A stretch of DNA of 64,000 nucleotides from Euryodendron excelsum. Lineage: Eukaryota; Streptophyta; Magnoliopsida; Ericales; Pentaphylacaceae. A model generated the notes under the pieces. That model saw only the letters and a list, made by a program, of their open reading frames with translations, was not told the DNA's origin and searched no databases. Shown here piece after piece: positions 33,301 through 43,982 of the stretch (the first letter of the stretch is position 1; each line of letters opens with the position of its first letter). The translations under genes were made by a program, and so were the position numbers. The stretch covers positions 5,353,501-5,417,500 of the forward strand of contig CM065382.1 in the NCBI GenBank assembly GCA_033060915.1. Reading direction: 5' to 3'.

Positions 33301-36300
33301 CCCATTTTGCATAATTCTTCAATTATTGTTGTATTGCAGCTTATTGTGTTTGTAATATTGCTGCTTAATGTGTTTGAAGCATATGTACTTTGTTATGATA
33401 GTGCAATATCTCGAATTGTTTGAATGAGAAGATCATGTCAGATCCCTCATGTTGTTCTATTGTCTGCTCATGGTAACGTGCTTTTAATTTATTAGTTTGT
33501 TCATTTATGGTTTTCTGGGCTGTGACAGGTAGCACTCCCACAGATCTTGCATTATTTTCTTGTTTGTGACTTCTCTAACTGAATTTATATTGGTTCCAGG
33601 TCTCCAAGGAGGGCAATTCACCGTTTACCTACGTCATTGTTGACAACCAGACGTGGGTCTTTTCTTATATGCATCTTTCCCCCATTTTTTAATGATTGCA
33701 ATTGGACATCAATATGATTGAATAAGTATTGTTCTTCCTTGTTAAGAATTGTGGTCTTGTGAAAATTTTATAGTTTACCTATATTTGCTTCACAGTGTGT
33801 TTTTTTCTGATTATCCATTCTGTATACTTAGTTTCTTAGCAGTGCAGTGGTCTCTATGATCTCATTTGCAATGACCTGCAATGTATGTAATTTACACATA
33901 CAAAAACCAAAAGTAATTAGATGTGCAAAAGGCAATCTAATTGCACTAATGTATTCAGATTTTTGCTGTACGTCCTATGACAATTTTTATCATCTAGAAC
34001 ATCTCTTAGCTACATTTTGGTAGCATAACAATTTCTTTCTTTCTTTTTCCTCTGGCACTAAAGCAGCAGGTAGTGTCAAAACTGGATGAAAGTTTGTCAG
34101 CTTTTTTCCAGGATGTTTTTAATATATTTGGTTCTAATTCTCAATCTAGCAAGGCTACAAGTTGCATAACTGGAATAAAATTTTGAATGGCACTTTCAGG
34201 AAAACTCGCACTTGTATTCACACTCCAGGATTCCCTCCCATGATACCTGATGACCTATCCAAGTCAAGTTTGTTATCTGCATTGGATGGAGTGGGACTTG
34301 TCTATTTTGATGGAAGATTGCATGAAACAGCTTTAGTTGTCGCAGAGGAGGTGATTACCATTTAATTTTAACCCTTCTACTAGTTTGAGTAATTGCGGAT
34401 TTCTTCTTGAAATCAGTGCTGGTAGATGTAATAAGGCAAGCTTGCCAATCCATTTTCATTGTGCTGATAAGGCATAGTTTTCAAAATCTGAATCAAGTTG
34501 TTGCATAACAAGAATTTTTGAAGGAAAGCAATAATTCCGGGGAAAGGCAAGCTTTTTAGTTTTTGTTTTTAATACGTAGAGGAGGAAGGAAATGAATCCT
34601 TCATGAAGATACAAAGAAGAAAAGGGAAAAAATGAAAGAGAAACAAAACTTTTGGAATACAACAAATCCCAAAAGAAAGTTAGGAGCTAGAAGTTCCCTT
34701 AAAGTGCTGATGCGTCTTGGCCCTTCTTTTTCATACTTTTTCATGCTTCCAGATTATTTCTCATTTGATTTTTGTTCTTTATTTGCATTGTTATGGATGA
34801 AACCGGTATTGATAAAAAGTAAACAGCATCTCTTCTATTCTTCCAGTACAGGCAAAAAGCAGGAGTATACCTATCTTGGTTGATGCAGAAAGAAAAAGGG
34901 AAGGGTTGGACGATCTCCTCAATTTTTCTGATTATGTTGTATGCTCGGCAAAATTTCCACAGGCAAGCTGACAATTCTTATATGCTACTGCTAATAGCTT
35001 TCTTTTACTATAACCGCATGATATTGTACAAATGTTGTATTGTAAGGATCTGCCTTCTTGATCTGAATTTTGTAATCTACTTCTTAAGATTAAGCACTTG
35101 GATTTTTCTGTACTAATTCTCGCAAGAGTTTTATGATGTAATATATAATCAGGTAACCCATCTGTTAAAGCAAATTAACTGAAAATCAAGGTCCACATGC
35201 CCATTACTAAAGTTCAGTTTACTTGAATCAAGATGAAAACATCACCAAATTATATTCTATCTGTTCCTCTGTTTTTGGCTAGTGTCTTCAAATAGTTCTA
35301 TTAATGTCATCAAAGAAGATGAGACTTGATGAAATTAATGGGAAGACAACTATGGACTATACCGGGACACTATATCTTTCTTTCTTTTTTTACTTTTTTC
35401 CCTGCTATGAGATTATCCTTATGGAATAACTATTGAAGTCTTGTAGCATAGTTACTTGTTACAAAAAACTTCTGCAGCTTGGGTAAAAGTCTGTCTTACT
35501 GTTGGACCTAGTGTGTGTGCTTGGATAATTGGTCAGCCATGTAGCCGGAAGTGGAACCTGTTACAAAAGGATACATCAGAGACTTAACATTGTAAAAACA
35601 TTTACTTGTGGATGTAAATTGTACAAATGGTTTGCAGCATATTGATGATGAGAATCTTCACCTTCTTTAAGTATTTTAGTTTTTGTCATCAGTTTCAACC
35701 TGGTTTATGCATGCACATTCTAGTTTTGATGTCGTATCCTACCTATGATTCAGATATAGTTCCATCTAGGCTGTCCTTGAAACCTTACATGAAGGTGATA
35801 TTAGGAGGCATTAAGTATCCGTATGTGATATATTGTGGCAAGGTGACATGAAAGAAATGAAAAATGAGCTAATGTGATTGTGGGAGATGCTGAAAAGAAA
35901 AAAACAATTAGCATAATGGGAATAAAACAGTCAGATTAAGAGAGTGATATGGTCCAATCTATGACACATTGCTAACTTCATTAACATTCCCATTGTTTGG
36001 TATCCATGTGTTTTGAAGGCATGATCTTGACGTTGCATCTTGCAGTGAAATGATATATCATATAAGAATGGAGCTTTTATTGTTAATTGCTTATAACTCT
36101 TGTTTCGTGTCATGTTAAGGTTCAACCCAATGCAGACAATAAATAAAACTAGGCATAAACGATGTTTGTTAGTGTACCAAGTGGCGGAAAACTCCTGTTC
36201 TAGAACTACCCTCTTATTATACCACCTGCAATATGACAGTGCAGAGATATTTTTACTAGTCCTAAATCTCTAGTCTACATCATTTGATTTTACGAAGGCA

Positions 36301-39300
36301 TTTGCCAACACTTGACTGAAAAGAACCATTTCAATATTAAAAAGATGGAATGAAAAAGAGAAGAAAATAAAATAATAAAAGAAAGTCTTTAGTCTTATAG
36401 ATGCCTTTATGCTCTTTGGACTATTTGTTTTAGTATAAAGATTTTTATCATTTTTTTATTTTTTTTCCCCTATCTATGGTACTTTTAAAAACTTCATGAC
36501 ATAGGGGACAGAAGGCCACTGATTCATGGGAGAGTTGAGCCTACTGAGCCCACTACTTTAAAGTTAACCCCCCATCAACTTAACTCAAGGCTTGGGCCTT
36601 CCTTGAGAATGCGGGTGAGTCAGTTAACCTCGACAAAGTCTTATTTACAGTCTGGTACATGATCACAGTAATTGTGGCCCAGTCAGGTCCCTGATAGCCA
36701 AATATACCCATATCCGATTCAAGTTTTGCGAGACCACTCAACAAACAGAAATAACATTTTGAAGCATCTCATTTATTGCATGTTTTCTTAATTCTGTCTT
36801 TTTAGCTAAACAAATGGTATTTTTGTGTGTTTTTGCCTAGCAGGCATGGACTGAGGCACCATCTATTCCGAGTGCACTTGTGTTAATGCTCTTGAGGCTG
36901 CCCAATATTAAGTTTGTGATTGTGACCTTAGGTGAAGATGGATGCATAATGCTCCAGAGAAATGTAACTGGTTTGTACACAATTAAGCATTCTTTTACTT
37001 TTTTACTTATAAAAAAAAAAGTGTTCTTTTACTTTCAGTAGTGAAAACAATGCATGGACCTGAACTACATTAGTTTGGCCCCTATAGTTACTTTAGTATT
37101 CACAGCTTGTAATATGGAAACTCTCCCACCGGCAGAAGGTGATCAGTCTGAAGAAATGGACATACACAGTTTATTAGAATCGCTGAAGCAGAGAAAGGAT
37201 ATTAACACTGCCATCCCAACATGCATTTCTTCGGTAATCCCTTTCTGCCCAAGTGGTTTACCTGCTGTTTGGTTTATATATATGTGTAACATTGACATTG
37301 TTTGTATTAATAACATACAGATGCATGATATATGTCAGGTTTCTTTTTGTCTTTTAGTACTCTGGTTTAGTTACCATACATTCTAATAGTGAGCTGCCAC
37401 TCTTGCACATCATTGACTTTATGACCAAATTAATGTTTATGTGTTGATAAATAAATTGGGAGAAGATTCTCTGGTTGATAGTTGCCTATAGAGATGGAAA
37501 ATTTACCTGATTGCCTGGACTCCCCCAACTATCCTGACCCTACTGGATGGCTTTGGGTAGGGTTTAATTGGAGACCATACTCAATACAAACAACTTGAGG
37601 AAGATGAAAAGATGCATTTTGGATTGGTGCTATAGGTGTCGGGCTTGTGGCAAGAAAGTGAATCTTCTCCTTCACTGACCCACGGCTAGAGATGTCTGGT
37701 TTTTGGTGTTCTCAGTTTTTGGCATTCAGTGGGTTATGCCTTGTCCAGTCAGGGAGCTTTTGGCATGTTGGGTTTGTAGTTGCCCAAGGAGGAGAGATAG
37801 GAGGGTTTGGATGGCTGCCCCATTTTGAATTATGTGGAGCATCTGGCGTGAACGGAATCGTAGAGTTTTGGGGGGAGGGCAGCAATCCATGGTTTCAAGG
37901 GAATCTTTCTCGTTTTCTTGCTTTTTTGGTCGAGAGGGATGGTTCCCTTTTGTTTTACTACTTCTGTTTTCTTTTGGATGTAAATATACAGGCTGTTCTT
38001 TTGTGTAGGGTTGTGCTCTCTTATTGGCCTCCTTTTATATATTTCTTTTACTTATAAAACAAATGCTGAAGTATTCCAGTCACATATAAACCTGTATGTA
38101 AATTGTAATGTGAAGTGCAGACTGAATTTTGGCATTAGGGCCAGGAATGGAGAGGACTCCCTTGGAGGAAAATCTATTACATCCCTATGACTCCCTTGCA
38201 CAGGCATATGTGTGTTTGTTCAGTTAAAAAGGCCAACTTGTAGAGTGTTGGGACGCAATTTTGTGCCATTTCCAAAACCGACCTTGGATCAGGACACTAT
38301 TGCATAATCTCGTAACTTGCTTTCTTCTGTTTTCACAAGTGGAGTATTTTATGTATAGTAAGGATATGAACAAATAGAAAGAAAAACAAGTTATGTGATA
38401 TGGTCTTTGTAATTACTTCAAGCATTTAATTGTAGTTGTCATGCTGTTTTCTGTTTGTTGGATGCCACTTGTTACCATGTTAAAGCAACAATTTTGATTA
38501 GTATTTGTCATTTGATTATTGTCTTTCATTGTTGATTAAATCCCCCAGGCAGTGGCAAAATTGAAAGCTAAAGGGATAGGGACGGTGAGTGGGAGGTTAT
38601 TTGTTGGAATGGCTGAGAAGATACCACCCTCAGAACTTGTTGATACAACAGGTGCTGGAGATGCGTTTATTGGAGCAATTCTTTACGGTATGCGAAACAA
38701 TTGAATCTAATCTTCATTTTTATTACTTTTGTGGTTTTGCTTTTTTCCAAATTATAATTGAGCTTTTGCTGCTTTCCCATGTTATTGGTGTGCCAAACCA
38801 TTGCTGTATGTTGGTTAAGGTAGTCTTATTTTTTGTCAGAAATCAGAGCACATGATAAACTAGGAGAAAATTTCCTTTTCTACCTCAAGTTCATATAAAA
38901 GAGATAGTTGGCACTCTTTTTAATCCTTTCCTAATCTGCTTTTCCATGCCTGCTCTAAGCTTCAGTCTTTCTTTCCCCCTCGAAGCCCCTGCTGCCTGAA
39001 AACACCCAAGGTTGGTGGTCAAATAGCCAAGGGGGTCTTGACCTATTCAACTTCGTTTCATAGGTTCATACTTATGAGATGGAGGCTTCTGGAGCAAATT
39101 TTCTTTCCTGTCCAGAATTAGATATTCTGGAGGACCTTATTAGGGTTGTCTTTCACTGTTAAAGGAATAATGTCAGAATGGGAAAATGAGGTGATTCAGA
39201 TTTATTGCGTCTATCCAACAGTTTTAATGTTGGTTTATATTGTAAGACTCGCATTGAAGATGCTGCACTCGTTCATATGCACAATGGACTCTCTGTGAGT

Positions 39301-39925
39301 ATGGAAGAAGAATAGAGTCAGCAGGCCTTTCTAGCTCTTGCGTTTGTCGTCTCTATTGTTGTACCCTTTCTTCAGTGGGGGGCGAATGGTACCCACCTGA
39401 CCCAGAAAAAAGGATGTTAGTTCAGTCCAATCCACCCCAAAACATGAACAATTAACCTTGAGACCCTTACCTCTATTCACTTGATTCAAACGGCCAATCT
39501 AGGTTCTTCAAATTTGATGATACTGTGCCCTCATTTAATTTTTCAATGTATTGAGAAGCATATATGAAGTTTAGTTTGCTTATTTCGTGGTGAAACTGCT
39601 AATTTTTTCTGTCTCATCTGTAGCTATTTGTTCCGGCATGCAACCAGAAAAAATGCTACCATTTGCTGCTCAAGTGGTTAGTAAACTTGTTAAATCAATT
39701 GAAGTATTGAAATTGACAAATTTACTAAAAGAAGAAATATAAAAAGGAAAGGGTTGGAATGAGGGCAACAAAAGCTTATTCAAAACCGTGATTGATTGAT
39801 TGCAGGCAGCTGCTGGCTGTAGAGCTTTGGGAGCTCGAACTGGTCTTCCCCATCGCACAGATCCACGCTTGGCCCCTTTTCTACGACAGTTTTCTCCAGC
39901 GATGAGCCCGTCACTGGTGCAATGA
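30331..39925 (+). CDS. pfkB-family carbohydrate/nucleoside kinase (At5g43910-like)
   Basis: Thirteen coding exons are in frame: 30331-30458, 30566-30651, 30743-30828, 31265-31342, 32589-32663, 33600-33652, 34200-34350, 34852-34962, 36844-36970, 37106-37233, 38549-38687, 39624-39676 and 39806-39925. They give 444 residues. Ribokinase-fold marks seen: QGGGNVGNALTCAARLG (about 102-118), EGNSPFTYVIVDNQTKTRT, PILVDAERKREGLDDLL, KFVIVTLGEDGC and the ATP/catalytic motif DTTGAGDAF (373-381, Asp379 the likely base). The first exon encodes a Ser-rich leader, and a second in-frame ATG at 30573 starts MSSPSTLAS. Family members phosphorylate sugars or nucleosides with ATP. The substrate is unknown here. 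Intron 8 has a GC donor. A LINE fragment and a MITE lie in introns. Confidence 0.88.
30507..30525. repeat. TA microsatellite in pfkB intron 1
   Basis: About nine TA units lie 40 bp upstream of the exon 2 acceptor of the kinase gene. The length is likely to vary between individuals. Confidence 0.8.
31675..32014. mobile_element. Mutator-type MITE in pfkB intron 4
   Basis: The 340 bp element starts TATGGTACTGGGACTCTTC and ends GAGTCCATGCAACATAG. It is flanked by GTCATGACC (31666-31674) and ATCATGGCT (32015-32023), six of nine bases shared. Both ends and several interior blocks (GGACACTTGAA, GTCCGACA, GATGAATCCGACAC) match the copy at 11645-11992, so the two are one family. Confidence 0.65.
37590..38075 (+). 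pseudogene. LINE 3' fragment (zf-RVT/C-terminal reverse transcriptase region) in pfkB intron 10
   Basis: In the kinase sense direction the sequence reads LRKMKRCILDWCYRC, ACGKKVNLLLH, stop, PTARDVW, then VFGIQWVMPCPVRELLACW, MAAPF, stop, IMWSIWRERNRRVL. This is the cysteine/histidine zinc-knuckle and WxxWRERNRR tail found at the end of plant LINE ORF2 proteins. Both internal stops are TGA where this family usually has Cys (TGC). No upstream reverse-transcriptase core is present, so it is a 5'-truncated dead copy. The 3' end is near ACTTATAAAACAAATGC at about 38070. Confidence 0.7.
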
Positions 39926-40258
39926 GCAACAAAAATCTTATCAGGTCTTTCGACTTGAGCTTTTTCTTCTGATTTGTCTTTAGTAGGATGTTTGTGTGAC
40001 GGTTCCACACTTACTATCTTAAGCAATGGATAGTGGTGAAACTCTCAATTCTAAGTTGGATTCCCCCAAAGAAAAGGAACGGTTCTCATCCTTGTAAATG
40101 TTGTTACAGGGACCATACATCATGTTCCTCAACTTATGAGAGTCTGCTGTGCTTCATGAATAACATTGTTGTATTCTCAAATTGCTCTCCCTCTCTGTCT
40201 CTCTCTCTTTCTCATTTTTGTTAAGACTACAATCATCCATAATGAATATGAGAAAGTC
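39926..40258. other. 3' region of the pfkB gene
   Basis: The stretch is probably the kinase 3' untranslated region plus spacer. A CT microsatellite-like tract lies near 40185-40210. No other gene is seen. Confidence 0.45.
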
Positions 40259-40447
40259 TACGCTCACTGCAAAGTGTAGCAAAATGTTTACACTTCAGCG
40301 AAAACGACGTCGTTTTGGTCAAAGTGTAAATCAAAAAAAAAATCTAAAAGTCAAAATTTTTACGTTGCTTTAATCAAAAGCACGCTCTAATCAAAACGAT
40401 GTCGTTTTTGACCAATATGTATTTCAATACACTTTGCAGTGAGTGTA
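40259..40447. mobile_element. Short MITE with a central ACGT palindrome
   Basis: The 189 bp element begins TACGCTCACTGCAAAGTGTA and ends TACACTTTGCAGTGAGTGTA. The inverted repeat is about 20 bp with one mismatch. GTC occurs on both sides (40256-40258 and 40448-40450), a possible 3 bp target duplication. Inside, AAAACGACGTCGTTTT (40301-40316) is a perfect 16-base palindrome, and AAAACGATGTCGTTTT recurs in the other arm. Confidence 0.65.
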
Positions 40448-40933
40448 GTCTTGCTTTGAATACCTTGCATATGACCATTGGTTGACATCTTTATCCTAGT
40501 ATTGAATTTTTTTTTTTTTTTTTGAAAACCGGTACTTCTTAATTCAAAATTAGTAAAAAAAATATTCACATAATCACTTGCCTTTTTGTTCTTCAAATTG
40601 TTCTGAAACATCTGATTACTATAAAACTTGGAAAATATATTTAAAACAGGGATATCAAGTGGTGATTAACTTTCTTTCTTTCTTTTCTTAATCCGTATTG
40701 CCTCTGGTCACCTGGGCTATTTGACTATTATATCACGCATGTACAGGCAAATTAAATACTATAGAATGATGCATTCTGGAATAGTATAGGGAGACATTAG
40801 CATACTATTAAAGACATACAAAATATGTATCCTAGCTAGCGATGAAGGAACACAACAGAATACGTACATCTAAAAAACCAAAAAAAAAGCCTCCTGCTGC
40901 TCAAATTCTAATCCCCACTAGCCCTTCCCCACT

Positions 40934-43900
40934 TCACAACATGCTGTCAGCCTTGCTGGGCAATCTCTTGAAGAAAGTCACAGCTCTTGAAGGCAACTTG
41001 CTCCTGAACCTAGGCGGCCTCAAAAAGTACAATCCCCACAGAGCAATCACCCACCTAATCGGCACGAAGTAGAACCCAAAAGCGGCAACCAAGCAGAGGA
41101 TCACGAACAAGAACGTCGCCCGAGGGTCGCGCCAACTTAGCAATGCTTGGAACCTCTCACCTTGACTCGCCATGTCGCCAATCACGGTCTGAATTCTCCC
41201 GGCCACGCTCCTCAAACGATCGTATCTCATTCGAACAATCTCTCCACTTCGGCTCGTCGGAAACAAGTCGAATTCTTCGTCCAACTCATCGGAATGAACA
41301 CTCTCAGCATAAGACAGCCTAGTATCCATGTGAGGTGGGTGACGAGGTCGTGATTTATACCGCCAAAGTCCAACCAGAGCCAAAATGACCAAAACAGAAG
41401 GGATTATAAGCTCCGGGACCAATACAAGAACAATGAAAGACAGCGTAAACAAGGCTGAATACACCGGCTTCTCCCAATTGCGCATAGACTCTACAAATCT
41501 TCCGGCGCCAATCACGCCGGAGAGAAAATTCATAAGCCGGGCGAAGTTAGCCTTGCTTTTTCTCATGCTCCACATGTGGGAGTCGTGGTCGAGCATGTAC
41601 TCGACCACTTCCCGCCCCAGCGGCGGCTCTGCCCGGTTGAGCCGAGCTGCCACCACGGTCATAGCCTGGTACCTCAAGGTGCCCAGTTGATTCACCGATA
41701 AGGGTTGCACGTAGTGCATCTTAGGCAGCAATGGCATTGTGTACATATGGAGCAGGTTAACCGTATTGGCGCACGAAAACCGGAGCGCCAAATGAAGCTC
41801 CCCCATTTTCTTGACACCGGAGGAGTGTAAAACGAGAAGCGGGTAGGAATGAGTGTAGACCCGATCCGATTGAAGAGTCGACAGCCGGATTCTAACTTTG
41901 CCGATCCTCGGGTTGCTGGCCTTGTTCTTGTCGACCCGGAAATTGTCGAACACCCCAACTGTGATCACTGTGCAAGGATCGAAAACTTCCCAAGTGTATT
42001 GCTCGTTCCATTTGGGTGCTAAGCTATCCACCACGGTTCGGGTTCGGACCCATTTCTGCCCATATTTTGCCACACAATAAGCATCGGTAGAGCCTCCTCT
42101 GCCTTCTTTCATCTTCATTGGCATCAGATTGGTAGCACCCAAAATGCCCATTTCGAGAACACCAATCTGGGGCTTCCAGAGCTGTTTTGCCGTCGGCCTA
42201 ACATCACTGCTATAGGCTGTGGCTTCATCTAGCACATGGTAACCCCCATCAAGCGAGGCCCGGAGATGAACCCGAGACCCGAATCTCACCACAGCTTTCG
42301 ATTCAGACAAGTTGTTGAAGTTAATGTCCATGTTAAACCATCTGGAATTCACTGGTTTATCGTCTAATCGCCTTTCAATCGATGTCAAAGGAAGAAGAAC
42401 CCGCCCCAGAAGCTCATCCCGGGTGGGCGCCACTCGGTCCTCCACGGAGACCAGCAAGTAATCCTCAAATGGCTCTGCAACTACGAACATCAAATCTTCA
42501 TTCCAAAACGGGTTTGAGAAGGTCCGGCCCGCCGATACCGGTGCAATTCTTGTTCTCAGAACCTGGTTCCCTACTTGGACTTTCGCAGAAAGCTCTGGAT
42601 ATCTCATCGTTGACGAGCCTTTCTCCCCCAAAACGACGTCTTGTGCTTCGATGATTGTTACTCTCAAGTACCATAGCTTTGGTGAGAGATAAACTTTTGA
42701 CTTAATCGAGCAGAGACCATCCAAATGCACGTTGGCCGCCTTGGAATGCCACGCCTCGGCGAAGGCTTCGTCTGCCTGAGTCCCGAACCATAGGGAGGCC
42801 ATGACTTCGACGCTCTTCGCCTTCTCGCCTTTCTTGTCCTCCGTTCTGTACCATTGAGGCGCCAATTGACTATCCGGCGGAACCCTCTTAGGGATTTCAT
42901 TCAAATCGAACCAAACGCGGCCCAAGAAATCGTCTTTGTCCTTCTCTTTCACGAAGATTTCCACCATTGATGACTGTATGGAGTCTTTCGAGAAAGCGAA
43001 AACTTGGTCCCATTCGGCGTTGTTTGAACTGACTCGCTTTGTAATGCCTCTGTAATTCCCAAGTTTCACCTCTGCCACCAATTCACCACCGCCAAATACC
43101 GAAATGTCTCGAGCCTTAACGATCCTAACGTACAAATACTGCATTTGCTCGACAAGGTCGTAGGTAGAGCTCGTTTTGTCCTTGTTTGAATGACCACCAC
43201 CAAGGTGGGGACTGGTCTCCTTCAGCGAAAACTCGCTTGACCCATTTGAGTACACACCAACCCCACCACCACCACCACCACCGGCGCCGCCGTTGGCGGG
43301 GGGAATCACCGGACCAAGGCCTGCTGCGATGACAACGGGCTTAATATTACCTTGGTTTGGCTCTATGGGCTTCGGATGCTGTTGGATTTGATTGTGTTGC
43401 TTGTTTTCTTGTCCCAACTGTCGTTGGAGCACCGCCATGGCCGTCCCCTGTTGCTGCAACTTCTTGTTCTTCCTCGAAAATGCCGAAGCCGACGAGCTAG
43501 ATATCAAAGCACCACCACCATTGAAAACTTCTCTGACTTCTTCTCTGGTCGATAGATACAGCTTCAAGTTTATTTCTCCGCGAACATGAGAAAACAGGCT
43601 TCTCTTGTCAAGAGTGTAGAGCTGCGCAACCTCTTCCCCTTCTCTGGCGATGCTCGACCCTGAGATCCTAACTTTCCCCAGAAAGTTCCGGCTGTTGCTC
43701 GACCTCTTCTCGTTGAAGACGTTCACTTCTATGGTTCTGTACGGAATATCTGCAACGTCTTTGACATGGAAGACAAGCTTTTCGTTCCAAACTGGGTTTA
43801 GGTCTTTGTACTTCACTTGGGTTTTCTGCCTCTGGTTTTCAAACTCCACCTCCACAAACGGTGAAGACGAGCCCTCACCGTCTTTGGGCATCAAGTTGTG

Positions 43901-43945
43901 CGCTGCCACCACCTCTACCACAAGCTTTTCTTTGCTTCTGTTCAT
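40934..43945 (-). CDS. Multiple C2 domain and transmembrane region protein (MCTP)
   Basis: A single intronless frame encodes 1003 residues from the ATG at 43945. An in-frame ATG 54 bp upstream would add 18 low-complexity residues, but KLVVEVVAAHNLMPKDG just after the chosen start matches the usual MCTP beginning. There are four C2 domains, about 7-130, 268-395, 425-560 and 594-725. The C-terminal PRT_C region (829-1003) has hydrophobic segments at about 829-862 and 943-975, and the end is FFKRLPSKADSML. A Q-, P- and G-rich linker (165-255, with GGAGGGGGGG) separates the first two C2 domains. Plant MCTPs (QUIRKY, FTIP types) tether the ER to the plasma membrane, often at plasmodesmata. Which subfamily this is was not settled. 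The second C2 lacks the usual first-loop DPY motif (KARDISVFGGGELVAEV). Confidence 0.93.
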   Translation of the reverse strand: MNRSKEKLVVEVVAAHNLMPKDGEGSSSPFVEVEFENQRQKTQVKYKDLNPVWNEKLVFHVKDVADIPYRTIEVNVFNEKRSSNSRNFLGKVRISGSSIAREGEEVAQLYTLDKRSLFSHVRGEINLKLYLSTREEVREVFNGGGALISSSSASAFSRKNKKLQQQGTAMAVLQRQLGQENKQHNQIQQHPKPIEPNQGNIKPVVIAAGLGPVIPPANGGAGGGGGGGVGVYSNGSSEFSLKETSPHLGGGHSNKDKTSSTYDLVEQMQYLYVRIVKARDISVFGGGELVAEVKLGNYRGITKRVSSNNAEWDQVFAFSKDSIQSSMVEIFVKEKDKDDFLGRVWFDLNEIPKRVPPDSQLAPQWYRTEDKKGEKAKSVEVMASLWFGTQADEAFAEAWHSKAANVHLDGLCSIKSKVYLSPKLWYLRVTIIEAQDVVLGEKGSSTMRYPELSAKVQVGNQVLRTRIAPVSAGRTFSNPFWNEDLMFVVAEPFEDYLLVSVEDRVAPTRDELLGRVLLPLTSIERRLDDKPVNSRWFNMDINFNNLSESKAVVRFGSRVHLRASLDGGYHVLDEATAYSSDVRPTAKQLWKPQIGVLEMGILGATNLMPMKMKEGRGGSTDAYCVAKYGQKWVRTRTVVDSLAPKWNEQYTWEVFDPCTVITVGVFDNFRVDKNKASNPRIGKVRIRLSTLQSDRVYTHSYPLLVLHSSGVKKMGELHLALRFSCANTVNLLHMYTMPLLPKMHYVQPLSVNQLGTLRYQAMTVVAARLNRAEPPLGREVVEYMLDHDSHMWSMRKSKANFARLMNFLSGVIGAGRFVESMRNWEKPVYSALFTLSFIVLVLVPELIIPSVLVILALVGLWRYKSRPRHPPHMDTRLSYAESVHSDELDEEFDLFPTSRSGEIVRMRYDRLRSVAGRIQTVIGDMASQGERFQALLSWRDPRATFLFVILCLVAAFGFYFVPIRWVIALWGLYFLRPPRFRSKLPSRAVTFFKRLPSKADSML

Positions 43946-43960
43946 GGCTGTTCTCACCAC

Positions 43961-43982
43961 AGAGAGAGAGAGAGAGAGAGAG
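43961..43982. repeat. AG microsatellite in the MCTP 5' leader
   Basis: Eleven AG units lie 16 bp upstream of the MCTP start codon (CT repeats in the transcript). They encode the low-complexity LSLSLS part of the rejected upstream extension. Confidence 0.85.

Noticed and set aside
30331..39925. Naming the pfkB gene as a pseudouridine kinase or another specific enzyme
   Set aside because: The fold and catalytic motif are clear, but substrate-specific residues could not be judged by eye, and gene order points to At5g43910, whose substrate I do not know.
40934..43945. Naming the MCTP as QUIRKY
   Set aside because: Domain order fits, but many MCTPs share it and the N-terminus and second C2 domain differ from what I remember of QUIRKY.
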